Shown here piece by piece: positions 54,354 to 64,000 of a DNA stretch of 64,000 nucleotides. This DNA is from Rhinopomastus cyanomelas (lineage: Eukaryota; Chordata; Aves; Bucerotiformes; Rhinopomastidae). The stretch lies in contig VXBP01000342.1 of assembly GCA_013400115.1 (NCBI GenBank), positions 44,998 through 108,997 on the forward strand, given 5' to 3'. The notes below the pieces were generated by a model, which searched no databases, was not told the DNA's origin, and was given only the letters and a program-made list of their open reading frames with translations. Numbering within the stretch: the stretch's first letter is position 1; the number at the start of each line of letters is the position of its first letter. The position numbers and the translations under genes were made by a program.

Positions 54354-54867
54354 AATATATGATGGATTTCTTTAGATTTTCGCCACACCCAGGAAGTACA
54401 TTTCTTCTCTTAAACAGCCTTTCATTTGGCAATTTGAAATGACCTTCATGTGTGAGATGATACTTGCAAAAAAGACAGGGGGTTTGTGGGAGATGAAGTA
54501 AATTTTGACTCCATATTGTCACTAAAAAAATCTGTCAGAATTTCCAGTATGTTTTTAACTTTTACAAAATTCACACCGGTTATGAAGGTGGGATGGACTG
54601 GAACAAGCACTCTAGATTTGCCCAGTTTATATTGTTTTTCTAATACAATTTCCAAAGTACCTAAGGAATCAGGTGTTCAGCTCTCACTGAAAGTCAAGGA
54701 AATTAAGATCCTCTTTAAAGGAGTTAAGGGAGCTTTTGAAAATGCAATGTAACATATTTGCACACTGTGAATGTCTATAGCTTTAATAAACTTGATTTTA
54801 ATGAGAAAGAAATAGCCCAGAAGACAGTATAAAGATTTCTGATGAACTGTCTGGAAGAACTGCTGTG
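54354..54867. other. Non-repeat stretch, nothing recognised
   Basis: The frame 54486-54752 has no recognised domain. Confidence 0.5.
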
Positions 54868-54918
54868 TATCACAGAACATTAGGGATTGCAAGGGACTTG
54901 GTCTAATCCCCCTGCAAG
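54868..54918 (-). mobile_element. CR1 tail scrap, family A
   Basis: TATCACAGAACATTAGGGAT, GCAAGGGACTTGGTCTAATC. About 50 bases with a small deletion. Confidence 0.75.
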
Positions 54919-55354
54919 TGAATATAACTACAGATTATTGTTACTTCAGATTTGTTCAGCGCCTGGAGAAAGTTTTCTTTAAAGCCTTTTTTATTTTGGA
55001 AGTGAAAAAGACACCTCTCTAACAAGCAGAGTTTATGAAGGCTGATTTCCTTGATTCTTTGGTAACTAACAGCATGGTTGAGTTAATTCTTCAGGTTCAG
55101 TGTTTTCCTGCTCTGAAGGCATTAATCCCATCTACCTAAATGCCTTTTCTCACAGAAATTTTGACAATGATTGAAATTTCAACAATGGTTAATGATTGAC
55201 TGTGATTTTGATTGGAAGTGGGAATCTGAGAGATGGAAAGATGTACATCCTGAACCACATTTCCTTGGAAGATCAGATGAAGGGCAGCAGCTGGTGTTAA
55301 TAGAGATTTTATAAAGAAGCATTATGATAAGGAATGAAATAATACCACAGAGTT
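54919..55354. other. Non-repeat stretch, nothing recognised
   Basis: About 0.44 kb; no feature supported. Confidence 0.5.
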
Positions 55355-55534
55355 ACAGAATCACAGAATTGTTGAGACCAGGGAAGATCTCTGGGCTCAT
55401 CCAGCCCAGCCTATGACCTAGCATCACCACATTGGCCAGACCAGGCTACTAAAGACCACATCCAGTCTGTCCTTAAATACCTCCAGAGATGGAGACTCCA
55501 CCATTGTCCTGGGCAGTCTGTTCCAGTGTCTGAT
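55355..55534 (-). mobile_element. CR1 3' end, family D
   Basis: Inverted tail GTTACAGAATCACAGAATTG, CAGCCTATGACCTAGCATCA, CACATCCAGTCTGTCCTTAA, GGGCAGTCTGTTCCAGTGTC. Confidence 0.82.
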
Positions 55535-56127
55535 CCATGGGTAGGAGAATTCCAGAGGATCGGTGACCTGATACGGAGTCAGTAGATGATCTGGGTATAT
55601 TTGGTAGCATTCTCCCCTATGGCCATGCCCCCATGATTTTCAATTTGTTGCTGGTATCCTTATTCTCTCCTGTTGTAAGAACTTAGAATTGAAAACATAG
55701 TTGAATAATTCCACACTGGCTGGTTAATTTAAGTGGAGAATTTGCCTGAGACGTAGTGACATGGGCTTGTGATTTTCCCATATGTTATCTAGACGAAGAC
55801 TTGTCATATAAACCAAGATAAATAGAATGTAGCTTAAATGTATGATTTATGCCTGACACTCTGGAATAAGTTAACTAATTTGTCATCTTGTTACACTGCA
55901 AATTGATGTTATTCTGTTATGCTTCCATTAAGCAATGAACTAGACAAATGAAGTTATCTTTTGCATCGAATATTTATTTCTTAAGTTTTCTAGGTATTTC
56001 CTGTTTTTTTCTTAATTTCAGCTTTATTTTGGCAAGCAACTTGTAAATGGTGAGGTTATTCACCCAACCCTCCCTCAAAAAATCTTGAGGTGAGATTTAA
56101 TGTTGTAACTCAGGTTACTGTTTTCAG
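55535..56127. other. A/T-rich non-repeat stretch
   Basis: About 0.6 kb; no feature supported. Confidence 0.5.
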
Positions 56128-56944
56128 CTGCAATTCAGTGGGATCTGGGCAGGCTGGGGAGCTGGAAATGGAGAAATTTAATAAAGAGTAACAAGGCCAA
56201 GTGTAGAGTTGGGCAGGAACAACTGCAGGTACCACTATAGGCTGGGGACTGACCTGTTGGAGAGCAGTGTAACAGAAAGGGACCTGGGGGCCCTGGTAGA
56301 GAGCAGGATGACCATAAGCCAGCAATGGGCCCTTGTGGCCAAGAAAGCCAACGGCATCCTGGGGTGGATCATAAAGGGAGGTGGTTAGCACATCAAGAGA
56401 GGTTATCCTCCCCCTCTACTCTGCCCTGGTGAGACTGCATCTGGAATATTGTGGCCAGTTCTGGGCCCCTCAGTTCCCGAAGGACACGGAACTGCTGGAG
56501 AGAGTCCAGTGCAGAGTCATGAAGATGATGGAGTGGAACATCTCCCTGATGAGGAAAGTCTGAGGGAGCTGGGTCTCTTGAGCTTGGAAAAAAGCAGACT
56601 GAGAGATAATCTCATGAATGTTGATAAATATGTGAAGGGTGGGTGTCAGGAGGATGGAGCCAGCCTCTGCTCAGTGTCATCCAATGACAGGACAAGGGGC
56701 ACCAGGTGTGAGCTGGTTGCATATCAATCTGAGAAGGAACTTCTTCCCAGTGAGGGTGAGAGAACACTGGATTGGACTGCTAAGGGGTGTTGTAGAGACT
56801 CCTTCTCTGGAGACATTTAAAACCCTCCTGGATTCTTTCCTGTGTGACTTGCTCTAGATGGTCCTGCTCAGACTGAAGGATTGACCTATATGATCTTGTG
56901 AGGTCCCTTCCAATCCCTAATGTTCTGAGATTCTGTGATTCATA
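56128..56944 (+). mobile_element. CR1, family A, about 0.8 kb
   Basis: Starts in the RT thumb region (GGCTGGGGAGCTGGAAATGG). Frames 56381-56563 (STSREVILPLYSALVRLHLE, QFWAPQFPKDTELLERVQCR), 56449-56820 (HLPDEESLRELGLLSLEKSR, NVDKYVKGGCQEDGASLCSV) and 56639-56857 (NLRRNFFPVRVREHWIGLLR, FLCDLL) show at least two frameshifts. Tail GTTCTGAGATTCTGTGATTC. Confidence 0.91.
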
Positions 56945-57506
56945 ATAGTGGCTAGGTAGCACAGGGTGAATGGCTGTTGTTCATCACTTTAAAATTACCT
57001 TGGGATAAAATGCAGTGACAGAAAACAGTTCAGAGGGCCCAGAGCAGGAAGAAGAACACTACAGAGTTTAAAGTATATCAGAGGAGGCATTGGTGTGATG
57101 AGTAAACTATGTGTAACCTAACAAGGTGGGAAAAGAGCCAAAAAAAATTTAAGGGCAATTCTTCTGTTCAGGATAATGTCCAGAGTAGCTCCTAGTCTCA
57201 AAACCATCTTCCAGTCTCATAAGTGAAACCTAGTTCTAAATAGAAGTATGTTTGCCCAGTAATTTGTTCTTCAAACGGTGATCATGAAGACATAGATCAA
57301 GTTCTGTCTTTTCATTTCTCTACGTGTGAGGTAGAGGTGCACACACAAGTTTATGGTTTGACCTGAGCTCCGTGCATGGAAGTAGTAGACATGATCTCTA
57401 ATATGTCCTGTTGTGCTGATTCCAGATTTGCTAAATATACATTCTATTACATTTGCTAAATATAGAGTTAATTGACTTGCAGTACTACTTTTTATCCCTG
57501 CCATTC
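56945..57506. other. Non-repeat stretch, nothing recognised
   Basis: About 0.56 kb; no feature supported. Confidence 0.5.
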
Positions 57507-57562
57507 AGACTAGATGATCTTTTGAGGTCCCTTCCAGTCTCTAGTATTCTGTGGTTCTGTAA
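57507..57562 (+). mobile_element. Very short CR1 tail, family A
   Basis: CAGACTAGATGATCTTTTGA, GGTCCCTTCCAGTCTCTAGT and ATTCTGTGGTTCTGTA: the last 56 bases of a CR1. Confidence 0.8.
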
Positions 57563-58136
57563 ATACTTGGAGAATTCTTCAAGGACTGAAGTGCTACTAA
57601 GCTCTTACTGGCAGTAGTACCAAGAGCTAGAAGAAACTAGAAGGATTTGTTTCAGGGATCTGTATGGCCAAGATTTACATCAATATAGTCATACTGTTCC
57701 TTGGCTTTAAGTAAGTTAGACATAGTATTAAATGCTGTAACTTGAGAGAAGAAATAGAAGCAATTTGAGGTGATGACTGCAGTGAGGATGTTGCCATATG
57801 TGCAAATAGTTTCTTAGATATGCCAAAACAGTTTTGAATTTCTTCAGCCACTTTCTGAACTAGTTTCTGAGTTAAATGTTATGGCTCTTTAGCCTTGAAA
57901 GGCAGGACTGCACATGGACAGTTCCTGGCTGAGAAATAGCTAACTATCTGGAATCACTGGGTATCTCTGGTCTAATTGCAATTACTTCTAAAAATAATGC
58001 CTTTAATAGGTTTATGTATCTGCAGAAGATGTTTCTATTTATGTAATATGTTGCTGAAACATACATTTACTAAGGTTTCTCTATAGATTCTGTCTTGCTT
58101 CTAAATGCAGTTAATATCACCATGGATTATTTTACT
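57563..58136. other. Non-repeat stretch, nothing recognised
   Basis: About 0.57 kb; no feature supported. Confidence 0.5.
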
Positions 58137-58735
58137 GTAGTCACAAGCGACTTGGTCTAGGTCAGGGGTCCTCAAACCCTGGCCCATGGGCCAGATATGG
58201 CCCCCCAGGGTCTCCAATGCGGCCTGCTGGTATTTACAGAACCCCTTCGCGCTCCACCCCCCCCCCGCTGGAGGTTGGTGGGGGGAAACCAAGCAGCTGC
58301 AGATGACTTCCTGCTGACTGCTCAACCAGGCTGAGGAGGGGAGTGGCAGCATCAGTGAGGTGGGTGGCTCCCCTGTCTCTCCCTCCCTACAGATCCCAGG
58401 CAGGACAAGCTACGCAGCACAAACCAGCCAGCACCAGTGGGAAGTGCACATTGAAATATTATTTGTTTTTGTTGGTTACAATTGCTCTTCATTTGAAATA
58501 TTGCATTCTTTTTACTGTTTTTTGTGTACTACTACAAATAAAATATGTGCAGTGTGCATTGGAATTCGTTCATTTGTTTCCAAACTATAGCCCAGCCCCA
58601 GACAGTGTCTGAGGGACAGTAAACCAGCCCCCTGTTTAAAAAGTTTGAGGACCCCTGGTCTAGGTGGTCCTATCTGGCAGGTGGATTGGACTAGATGATC
58701 TTTCGAGGTCCCTTCCAATTCCTAATGTTCTGTGA
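58137..58735 (+). mobile_element. CR1 3' tail, family A, split by a hAT element
   Basis: Pieces 58137-58162 (CACAAGCGACTTGGTCTAGG T) and 58658-58735 (GTCTAGGTGGTCC ... GATCTTTCGAGGTCCCTTCC ... GTTCTGTGAT). Removing the hAT element and one GTCTAGGT gives the standard GACTTGGTCTAGGTGGTCC of other copies. Confidence 0.92.
58163..58657. mobile_element. Non-autonomous hAT DNA transposon, 495 bp, with TIRs and 8-bp TSD
   Basis: Begins CAGGGGTCCTCAAAC and ends GTTTGAGGACCCCTG, a perfect 15-bp terminal inverted repeat of the hAT Charlie-like kind (CAGGGGTC...CAAAC). GTCTAGGT is duplicated at 58155-58162 and 58658-58665; 8 bp is the hAT target duplication length. Internally there is a C-run near 58258 and no transposase frame (best frames under 90 codons), so it would depend on transposase supplied elsewhere. 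Its ends resemble the OposCharlie-type hATs known for horizontal spread among tetrapods. That family assignment is from memory and needs alignment. Confidence 0.92.
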
Positions 58736-59438
58736 TATGGGATAAATGTGAAATGCAATAAAAATTGCATTTTCCTTTCTTTTAAGGAACCTAGAGAGAA
58801 AATACATTAGTGTCTGCTTTGTTTCAAGGATAAATGCTGAACTTCTTATTGAGATAAAAGTAGACTTGATCCTTATCAGGTTGTTATTTAACACTTTTCT
58901 ATGTATTGTCCTTGGGTTTACTGTGGGTGTCATAACAATTAAATTCTCAGCAAGTTCATCTGGCAATAAATTAAAACATTCTGCGAGTTTTATAGATAGG
59001 AGATACTGAAGGTTTAAATCATTACCTTATAAACTGCCTCATCTTCAACACATTAACATGATGCATATATTTGTCTACACAAAGTACTTCATATAAATAA
59101 CCACCAAGAATTTGGGCAAAGGAAATAAGACAGTAACTCTAAATCTCCTATAAGGTTTTGGCTTGATTATGTTGATAGGCAGAATATCAAAGCTGACTGC
59201 CTGTCTGCCCCGTCCCCCCAAAAAATAATTATAACTGAAACTGTAATTGTAAAAAAATATAAAAATGTTTAGTGATTTGGTTTTCTCCACAAACATTTCA
59301 AAAAGCCATAGATGTTAATATATAGAAACAATAGGGAAAAGTAGTCATGGTCTTAGAAAAGTAATAGATACACAAACTAGTGGGTTATTTTTGAAGTGAA
59401 TTAAACTAAATTAAGTCCTGAAGCAAGAATTTCATTTA
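58736..59438. other. A/T-rich non-repeat stretch
   Basis: About 0.7 kb; no feature supported. Confidence 0.5.
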
Positions 59439-59892
59439 TCATAGAATCATAGAATCATTACGGATTGGAAGGGACCTCGAAAGATCATCTAGTCCAATCC
59501 GCCTGCAACAGCAGGATCACCTAAACCAAGTCACACAGGAACCCGTCCAGTTGGGTCTTGAACATCTCCAGGGAAGGAGACTCCACAACCCCCCTAGGCA
59601 GCCTGTTCCAGTGCTCTGTCACCCTCACCGTGAAGAAGTTCCTTCTCAGGTTGATGTGGAACCTCCTGTGTTCCAGCTTACAACCATTGCCCCTCGTCCT
59701 ATCACTACATGACACCGAGAACAGCCCAGTGCCATCCTCCTGACACCCACCCCTCAAATATTTGTAGACATTAATGAGGTCACCCCTCAGTCTCCTCTTC
59801 TCCAAACTAAAGAGACCCAGCTCCCTCAACCTCTCCTCATAAGGGAGGTGTTCCACCTCTCTTATCATCTTTGTATATCTTCTGTATAGGTC
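59439..59892 (-). mobile_element. CR1, family A1
   Basis: Inverted double tail TATCATAGAATCATAGAATC. The minus frame 59904-59521 is open for 127 codons: EVEHLPYEERLRELGLFSLE, DLINVYKYLRGGCQEDGTGL, FSVSCSDRTRGNGCKLEHRR, LRRNFFTVRVTEHWNRLPRG, FLCDLV. One of the best-kept C-termini, very close to 43875-44447. Confidence 0.93.
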
Positions 59893-59953
59893 AGTACCCA
59901 CCACAATAACTGACTTTGGCTTGCCAGTAGAAAATATGGAAGGAAGCCTAGAA

Positions 59954-60561
59954 TAGAATCACATAGACACAGAACATTAGGGATTGGAAGGGACCTCAAA
60001 AGATCATCTAGTGCAACCTCCCTGCCACAGCAGAATCACCTAGACCAAATCACACAGGAACATGTCCAAGTGGATTTTAAACTTCTCCAGTGAAGGAGAC
60101 TCCACAACCCTCCTGGGCAGCCTGATCCAGTGCTCTGTCACTGTCATTGGGAACAAGTTCCTTCTCATACTGATGTGGAACCTCCTCTGTTCCAACAGAC
60201 ACACATTGCTCCTTGTCCTATCATTAGAAAACACTGAGAAGAGCCTGGGTCCATCTTCCTGACACCCACTCTTCCCATATATATAAACAGAGTGAGGTCA
60301 CCCCTCAGTCTCCTTTCCACCAAGCTCAAGAGACCCAGCTCCCTCAGCCTTTCCTCATCAGGGAGGTGCTCTTCTCCCTTCATCATCATTGTGGCTCTGC
60401 GCTGGACCCTCTCCAGCAGTTGTGTGTCCTTCTGGAACTGAGTAGCCCAGAACTGGACACAGCAGAGTAGAGGGGGAGGAGAACCTCTATCAATCTGCTA
60501 ACCATCCCCACTTCTGATCCACCTTGGAATGTTGGCCTTCTTGGCCACAAAGGCAGACCTG
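59954..60561 (-). mobile_element. CR1, family A
   Basis: Inverted tail TAGAATCACATAGACACAGA. Minus frames: EEHLPDEERLRELGLLSLVE, SNDRTRSNVCLLEQRRFHIS, RRNLFPMTVTEHWIRLPRRV, FLCDLV, with breaks between them. Runs up to GGCCTTCTTGGCCACAAAGG. Confidence 0.91.
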
Positions 60562-61031
60562 GAGTTGTACTCATCTTTTAAGTTTTTATGCAGGAACAAA
60601 ACACAGTCCCATGGGCAGTGATTGAAGACCTCAATTTCAAAGCATTTAGCACAATCACCTTTTACATTTAATCATGGAGGTTTCTTGAAGACAGTGACAA
60701 GAATCATTTCATTGACAGCCATACAGAGTGTGAGTAATGCACTGACATTACACAATTATAGTCTTTTCCAACTACAGTTAGGATGAGGGTCAGTAAAAGA
60801 TTGGAAGGAACAGTTAACCAAACTGGCCAAAGGGATATTCTATACCATGTGCTGTCATGAAAAGACATGTCAAGAAAAAGATGAAGAAGCTGGAGATGTT
60901 TGTGATTGTAGTGCTGGTCTCTCTAAGCAGATGCTGACTAATTGACGTTTGAGGATGTGGCTGGACATCTGCCTCCTGTTGGAGAGCAGTAAATGAAATT
61001 ATCTTTTCGTTTCAACTCTGCATGCAGTTTT
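60562..61031. other. Non-repeat stretch, nothing recognised
   Basis: About 0.47 kb; no feature supported. Confidence 0.5.
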
Positions 61032-61432
61032 GCTGAGGGTGCTGGGGTTGTTCAGCCTGGAGAAGAGAAGGCATTGGGGGAACCTAAGAGCAACCTTCCA
61101 GTCCCTGAAGGGGGCTACAAGAAGGCTGCAGAGTGACTGTTTACAAAGGCCTATAGTGATAGGATGAGGATCAGTGGTTTCACATGAGAGAAGGACAGAT
61201 TGAGATGGGATGTTAGCAAGAAGTTTTTGAGCAGGACAGGGGTTAAACACTGGAATAGGTTGCCCATGGAGGGAGTTGAGGCCCCATCCTTGGAGCTATT
61301 CAAGGTGAGGCTGGACAAGGCTCTGCGCCACCTGATCTAGCTGAGGAAGTCCCTGCTCACTGCATGGAGGTTGAACTAGATGACCTCTGGAGGTCCTTTC
61401 CAACCCAGGCAATTCTATGATTATTGTGATAG
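61032..61432 (+). mobile_element. CR1, older family C
   Basis: GGGTGCTGGGGTTGTTCAGC, CTGGAGAAGAGAAGGCATTG, TCCAGTCCCTGAAGGGGGCT, then GAACTAGATGACCTCTGGAG and ATTCTATGATTATTGTG. Decayed frame. Confidence 0.87.
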
Positions 61433-62226
61433 CAAATTTTCTTGCCACCTTTCTATTTTGTCCTTGTCTCAGGGGAGAGGGGAGTGAGCTAGAGGCTGAG
61501 TAGATGTTTGACTGTTGACAGCTGTCAACCCACCACACCTAATGTCAAGTGTCTTCTGCCAGGATTGATAATTCATTCTGTTCAATAACTGATGTAATGT
61601 AAAATGTAAAAATAATTCTGAATGAGGATTAGAGCCAGGATACCCTTAGCTGCCCTTTCTGATGAGGCTTATGGCTAATAGACTACAAATTCATTCTCTG
61701 TCCTATGAAAAAACACCCAAACCTCAGTTTATTTATATCCTGACTATTCTTCATAAAAGGATAGTAAGGAGGTTTGCTGCTTGCTGCACAATCATGAGAA
61801 GAATCTGAATTAAATGACACTTAGATGTGTTTCTGGCAATGTGTGCTACCCGAGGGTTTGTGTATCATCCAGCAGAGCTCAGGCTTAATGAAAGATGCAG
61901 CAAACATGTTTCCTTCACATTTCCTCTTCAGCCAAACCTGCACTCCATGCCGATGCCAGGAGGAAATAGTCTATCCATTCTGAGTTTCAACTGGAGAGCT
62001 TCTTTTCCTGATTAAGGGTAAAAAGGAAATAAAAGTTTGATTGCAGACAAATCACTCTCAAGGTTAAGGTGTTTAGGGACTGACATACTTGCTCTGCAAT
62101 AAATATAAGTGATTTTGCAAATTATTTTTGTCTTCAATGACTAACATTTTATCTAACTAATTAATTAATTAGACTAACAAGATTAATCATATCTGCATTA
62201 GCAGCCTTCTAACCGGTAAGTTCTAA
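61433..62226. other. Non-repeat stretch, nothing recognised
   Basis: AATTAATTAATTAATT at about 62155-62172; otherwise no feature supported. Confidence 0.5.
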
Positions 62227-62479
62227 TAATGAGAAGGAACTTCTTCCCAGTGAGGGTGACAGAGCACTGGAATGGGCTGCCCAGGGAGGTTGTGTAGTCT
62301 CCTTTTCTGCAGATGTTTAAAATCCAGTGGTGGAGTCCCCACCCCTGGAGGTGTTTAAGGACAGACAGCCTGGCTGTGGCCCTTAGTGCCCAGGTCTGGC
62401 TGATGTGGTGATGTTAGGTTCTGGGCTGGATAAACTCAGAAGGCTTCTCCAGCCTCAATAATTCTGTGATTCTGTGAGA
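62227..62479 (+). mobile_element. CR1 mosaic: family A piece joined to family D 3' end
   Basis: 62227-62324: AATGAGAAGGAACTTCTTCC ... CAGATGTTTAAAATC (family A). 62325-62479: AGTGGTGGAGTCCCCACCCC ... TGATGTGGTGATGTTAGGTT, CCTCAATAATTCTGTGATTC (family D). The D part starts slightly upstream of where the A part stops, so a short stretch of consensus is represented twice. Confidence 0.82.
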
Positions 62480-62619
62480 ATTTTAGTGGAAATTACTTAT
62501 TAAAAAGAAATCGCAATCTCTACAGTAATTTTCTGACATAAATGATGGGGATAAGAAAATAAATAGATATTAAAATAATTTTTCTATTACATATTAGGAG
62601 AATTAAAAGAGTTGTTTGA

Positions 62620-62731
62620 ATCACAGAATATTAGGGATTGAATGGGACCTTGAAAGATCATCTAGTCCAGTCCCCCTGCCGCAGCAGGATCACCTAGAGC
62701 AAGTCACACAGCAACATATTCAGGAGGTTTG
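62620..62731 (-). mobile_element. CR1 3' end, family A
   Basis: GAATCACAGAATATTAGGGA ... CAACATATTCAGGAGGTTT. About 110 bases. Confidence 0.86.
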
Positions 62732-62908
62732 AATACAAATACATTTTAATCCATAGCTTGGCTGGTCCCTTGCAGCCCTGTCTCTCTCTGCTTGACAGTT
62801 TTTCCTTGGTACCATCCTTGGTTCATTTGTTCCCTGAGCTAGCCTTCAAAAAGAATTATTTACTGAGGTGAGTGCTGCTCAGAGTTTGAAAGGTGTTTCA
62901 AAGGGATT

Positions 62909-62967
62909 CACAGAACACAGATACATAGAACATTAGGGATTGGAAGGGACCTCGAAAGATTATCCTG
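62909..62967 (-). mobile_element. CR1 tail scrap, family A
   Basis: ATTCACAGAACACAGATACA, GAACATTAGGGATTGGAAGG, GACCTCGAAAGATTATCC. About 60 bases. Confidence 0.8.
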
Positions 62968-63269
62968 ATACACGCCTGAACTTTCACTGATATTTCAAAT
63001 TTGGAAATTACTGGCTTAATACTTGCTTGCACATGTAATGAATCAGCATTAGCAGACACAACAGGTTTCTGTGCATCACTGAACCATCTATGATTAGCAT
63101 TTGTGTTCAGGTTATAGCTGACTCAACAACTGATGTCAATGTCCTTAGTGAGATATTCAAAGTAGTTGGAAATTCAGTTGTCCATTTCCTTTTGAAATTT
63201 ATGTTTCTTCCAGTGTAGTTGATGTTTCTGAGTATTTTTAAAAAGACCTTTCAGAATTTTGAGAGTCCT

Positions 63270-63566
63270 ATTATGGCTTCCTGGCTTATATCAGCAATAG
63301 TGTGGCCAGCAGGACTAGGGATGTCATTCTGCCCCTGTACCAGGCACTGAGGAGGCCTCCTCTTGAGTATTGGGGGCAGTTCTATGCCCCTCACTTCAAC
63401 AAAGAGATTGAGGAGCTGGAGCAGGTCCAGAGGAGCAATGAGGCTGGGGAAGGGACTGAAGGGAAAGTCTGATGACGAAAGGCTGAAGGAGCTGGAGCTG
63501 TTTAGCCTGGAAAAGAGGAGACCCAGCGGGGACCATCTCCCTCTCTACAACTACCTGAAAGGAGGT
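63270..63566 (+). mobile_element. Older CR1 ORF2 C-terminal piece
   Basis: GGCTTATATCAGCAATAGTG, TGGCCAGCAGGACTAGGGAT, GAGGAGGCCTCCTCTTGAGT, then TCTACAACTACCTGAAAGGA. The frame is broken (AAGTCTGATGACG). It stops abruptly at about 63566, where an ORF2 N-terminal-half segment begins. Confidence 0.85.
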
Positions 63567-64000
63567 TATAATTGGGTGGAGGTCCCCTGGGCAGCAGTCC
63601 TTAAGAACAAAGGGGTCCAGGATGGTTGGACCTACTTTAAACAGGAGCTCTTGAAGGCACAAGAACTGGCAGTTCCCATGTGCCGAAAGACGAACCGGCG
63701 GGGAAGGCGACCAGCCTGGATGAGTAAACAGCTCCTGAAGGAATTAAGGGAAAAAAAGAGGGTGTATCGCCTTTGGAAGGAGGGAAGGGCTTCTCTGGAC
63801 ATGTTCAAGGGTGTAGCTAGATTATGTAGGAGAAAAATTAGAGAGGCAAAGGCCCAGTTAGAACTTAAGCTGGCCACCTCTGTGAAAAAGCATTTTTATA
63901 AATTTATCAATGCTAAAAAGAAGGGTAAAAAGAGCCTCCACTCCTTACTGGACCAGGAGGGGAACACTATAACTAACGATGAGGAAAAGGCTGAGGTCCT
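63567..64000 (+). mobile_element. CR1 ORF2 segment, open to the window edge, possibly a well-preserved copy
   Basis: No stop codon in one frame from about 63567 to the edge, about 144 codons. It reads NWVEVPWAAVLKNKGVQDGW, TYFKQELLKAQELAVPMCRK, NRRGRRPAWMSKQLLKELRE, RVYRLWKEGRASLDMFKGVA, REAKAQLELKLATSVKKHFY, KFINAKKKGKKSLHSLLDQE. This is the linker between the endonuclease and RT domains, equivalent to 22960-23200 (minus). The endonuclease part is absent to the left, so the copy is 5'-truncated here; its RT core and 3' end would lie to the right. Absence of frameshifts contrasts with every other long copy in the window. Confidence 0.88.

Overview
The window looks like non-coding DNA (intergenic or intronic) from a bird. 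It is built largely of CR1 (chicken repeat 1) LINE retrotransposons, recognised by the CR1 3' end (short octamer-like tails of the ATTCTRTG type, next to GATGATCTTTCGAGGTCCC-like sequence) and by the C-terminal ORF2 protein pattern (RRGDLINVYKY.KGGCQEDGARL ... SDRTRGNGCKLEHRRFH). Adding the pieces I could delimit by eye gives roughly 28 kb of 64 kb, about 45 percent. That is far above an ordinary bird genome and points to a CR1-rich lineage such as woodpeckers and relatives or hornbills and hoopoes. The lineage is an inference, not something read directly from the sequence. I find no intact host protein gene, no tRNA or rRNA and no CRISPR array.

Families used in the entries (my own labels, by sequence). 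A: young, tail GATTGGACTAGATGATCTTT, protein KGGCQEDGARL and FLCDLV. A1: a very uniform subset of A with SVSCSDRT and FFTVRV. B: protein LITLYNYLKG.CGEVGAGLFSQ and GLDEVLRDVV, tail GGTTGGACTTGATGATC and GGGGTCTTTTCC. C: older, tail GAACTAGATGACCTTTGG-like. D and E: other older tails. Nesting gives a relative order: A1 inside B (28057-28370), A inside an older tail (35128-35545), A1 inside an older long CR1 (4891-5289), and a hAT DNA transposon inside an A tail (58163-58657).

Layout. 1-9.8 kb: CR1 fragments, including a 1.8-kb copy with part of the reverse transcriptase and two nested CR1s. 9.96-10.67 and 20.28-21.26 kb: two copies of one segment in opposite orientation, about 10 kb apart, each holding an identical 75-bp stretch with exon-like borders. 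22.8-24.5 kb: a CR1 endonuclease-domain remnant in what looks like a 5' inversion. 25-26.4 kb: two CR1s in tandem. 27.8-28.6 kb: nested CR1s. 37957-38107: assembly gap. 42.6 and 54.2 kb: a pair of related non-CR1 sequences. 48.26-48.55 kb: remnant of a retroviral integrase zinc-binding domain. 58.16-58.66 kb: complete non-autonomous hAT element with 8-bp target duplication. 63.57 kb to the right edge: a CR1 ORF2 frame without stops that runs out of the window.

There are no operons or pathways to describe. What can be read is the layered history of insertion, nesting, deletion and inversion.
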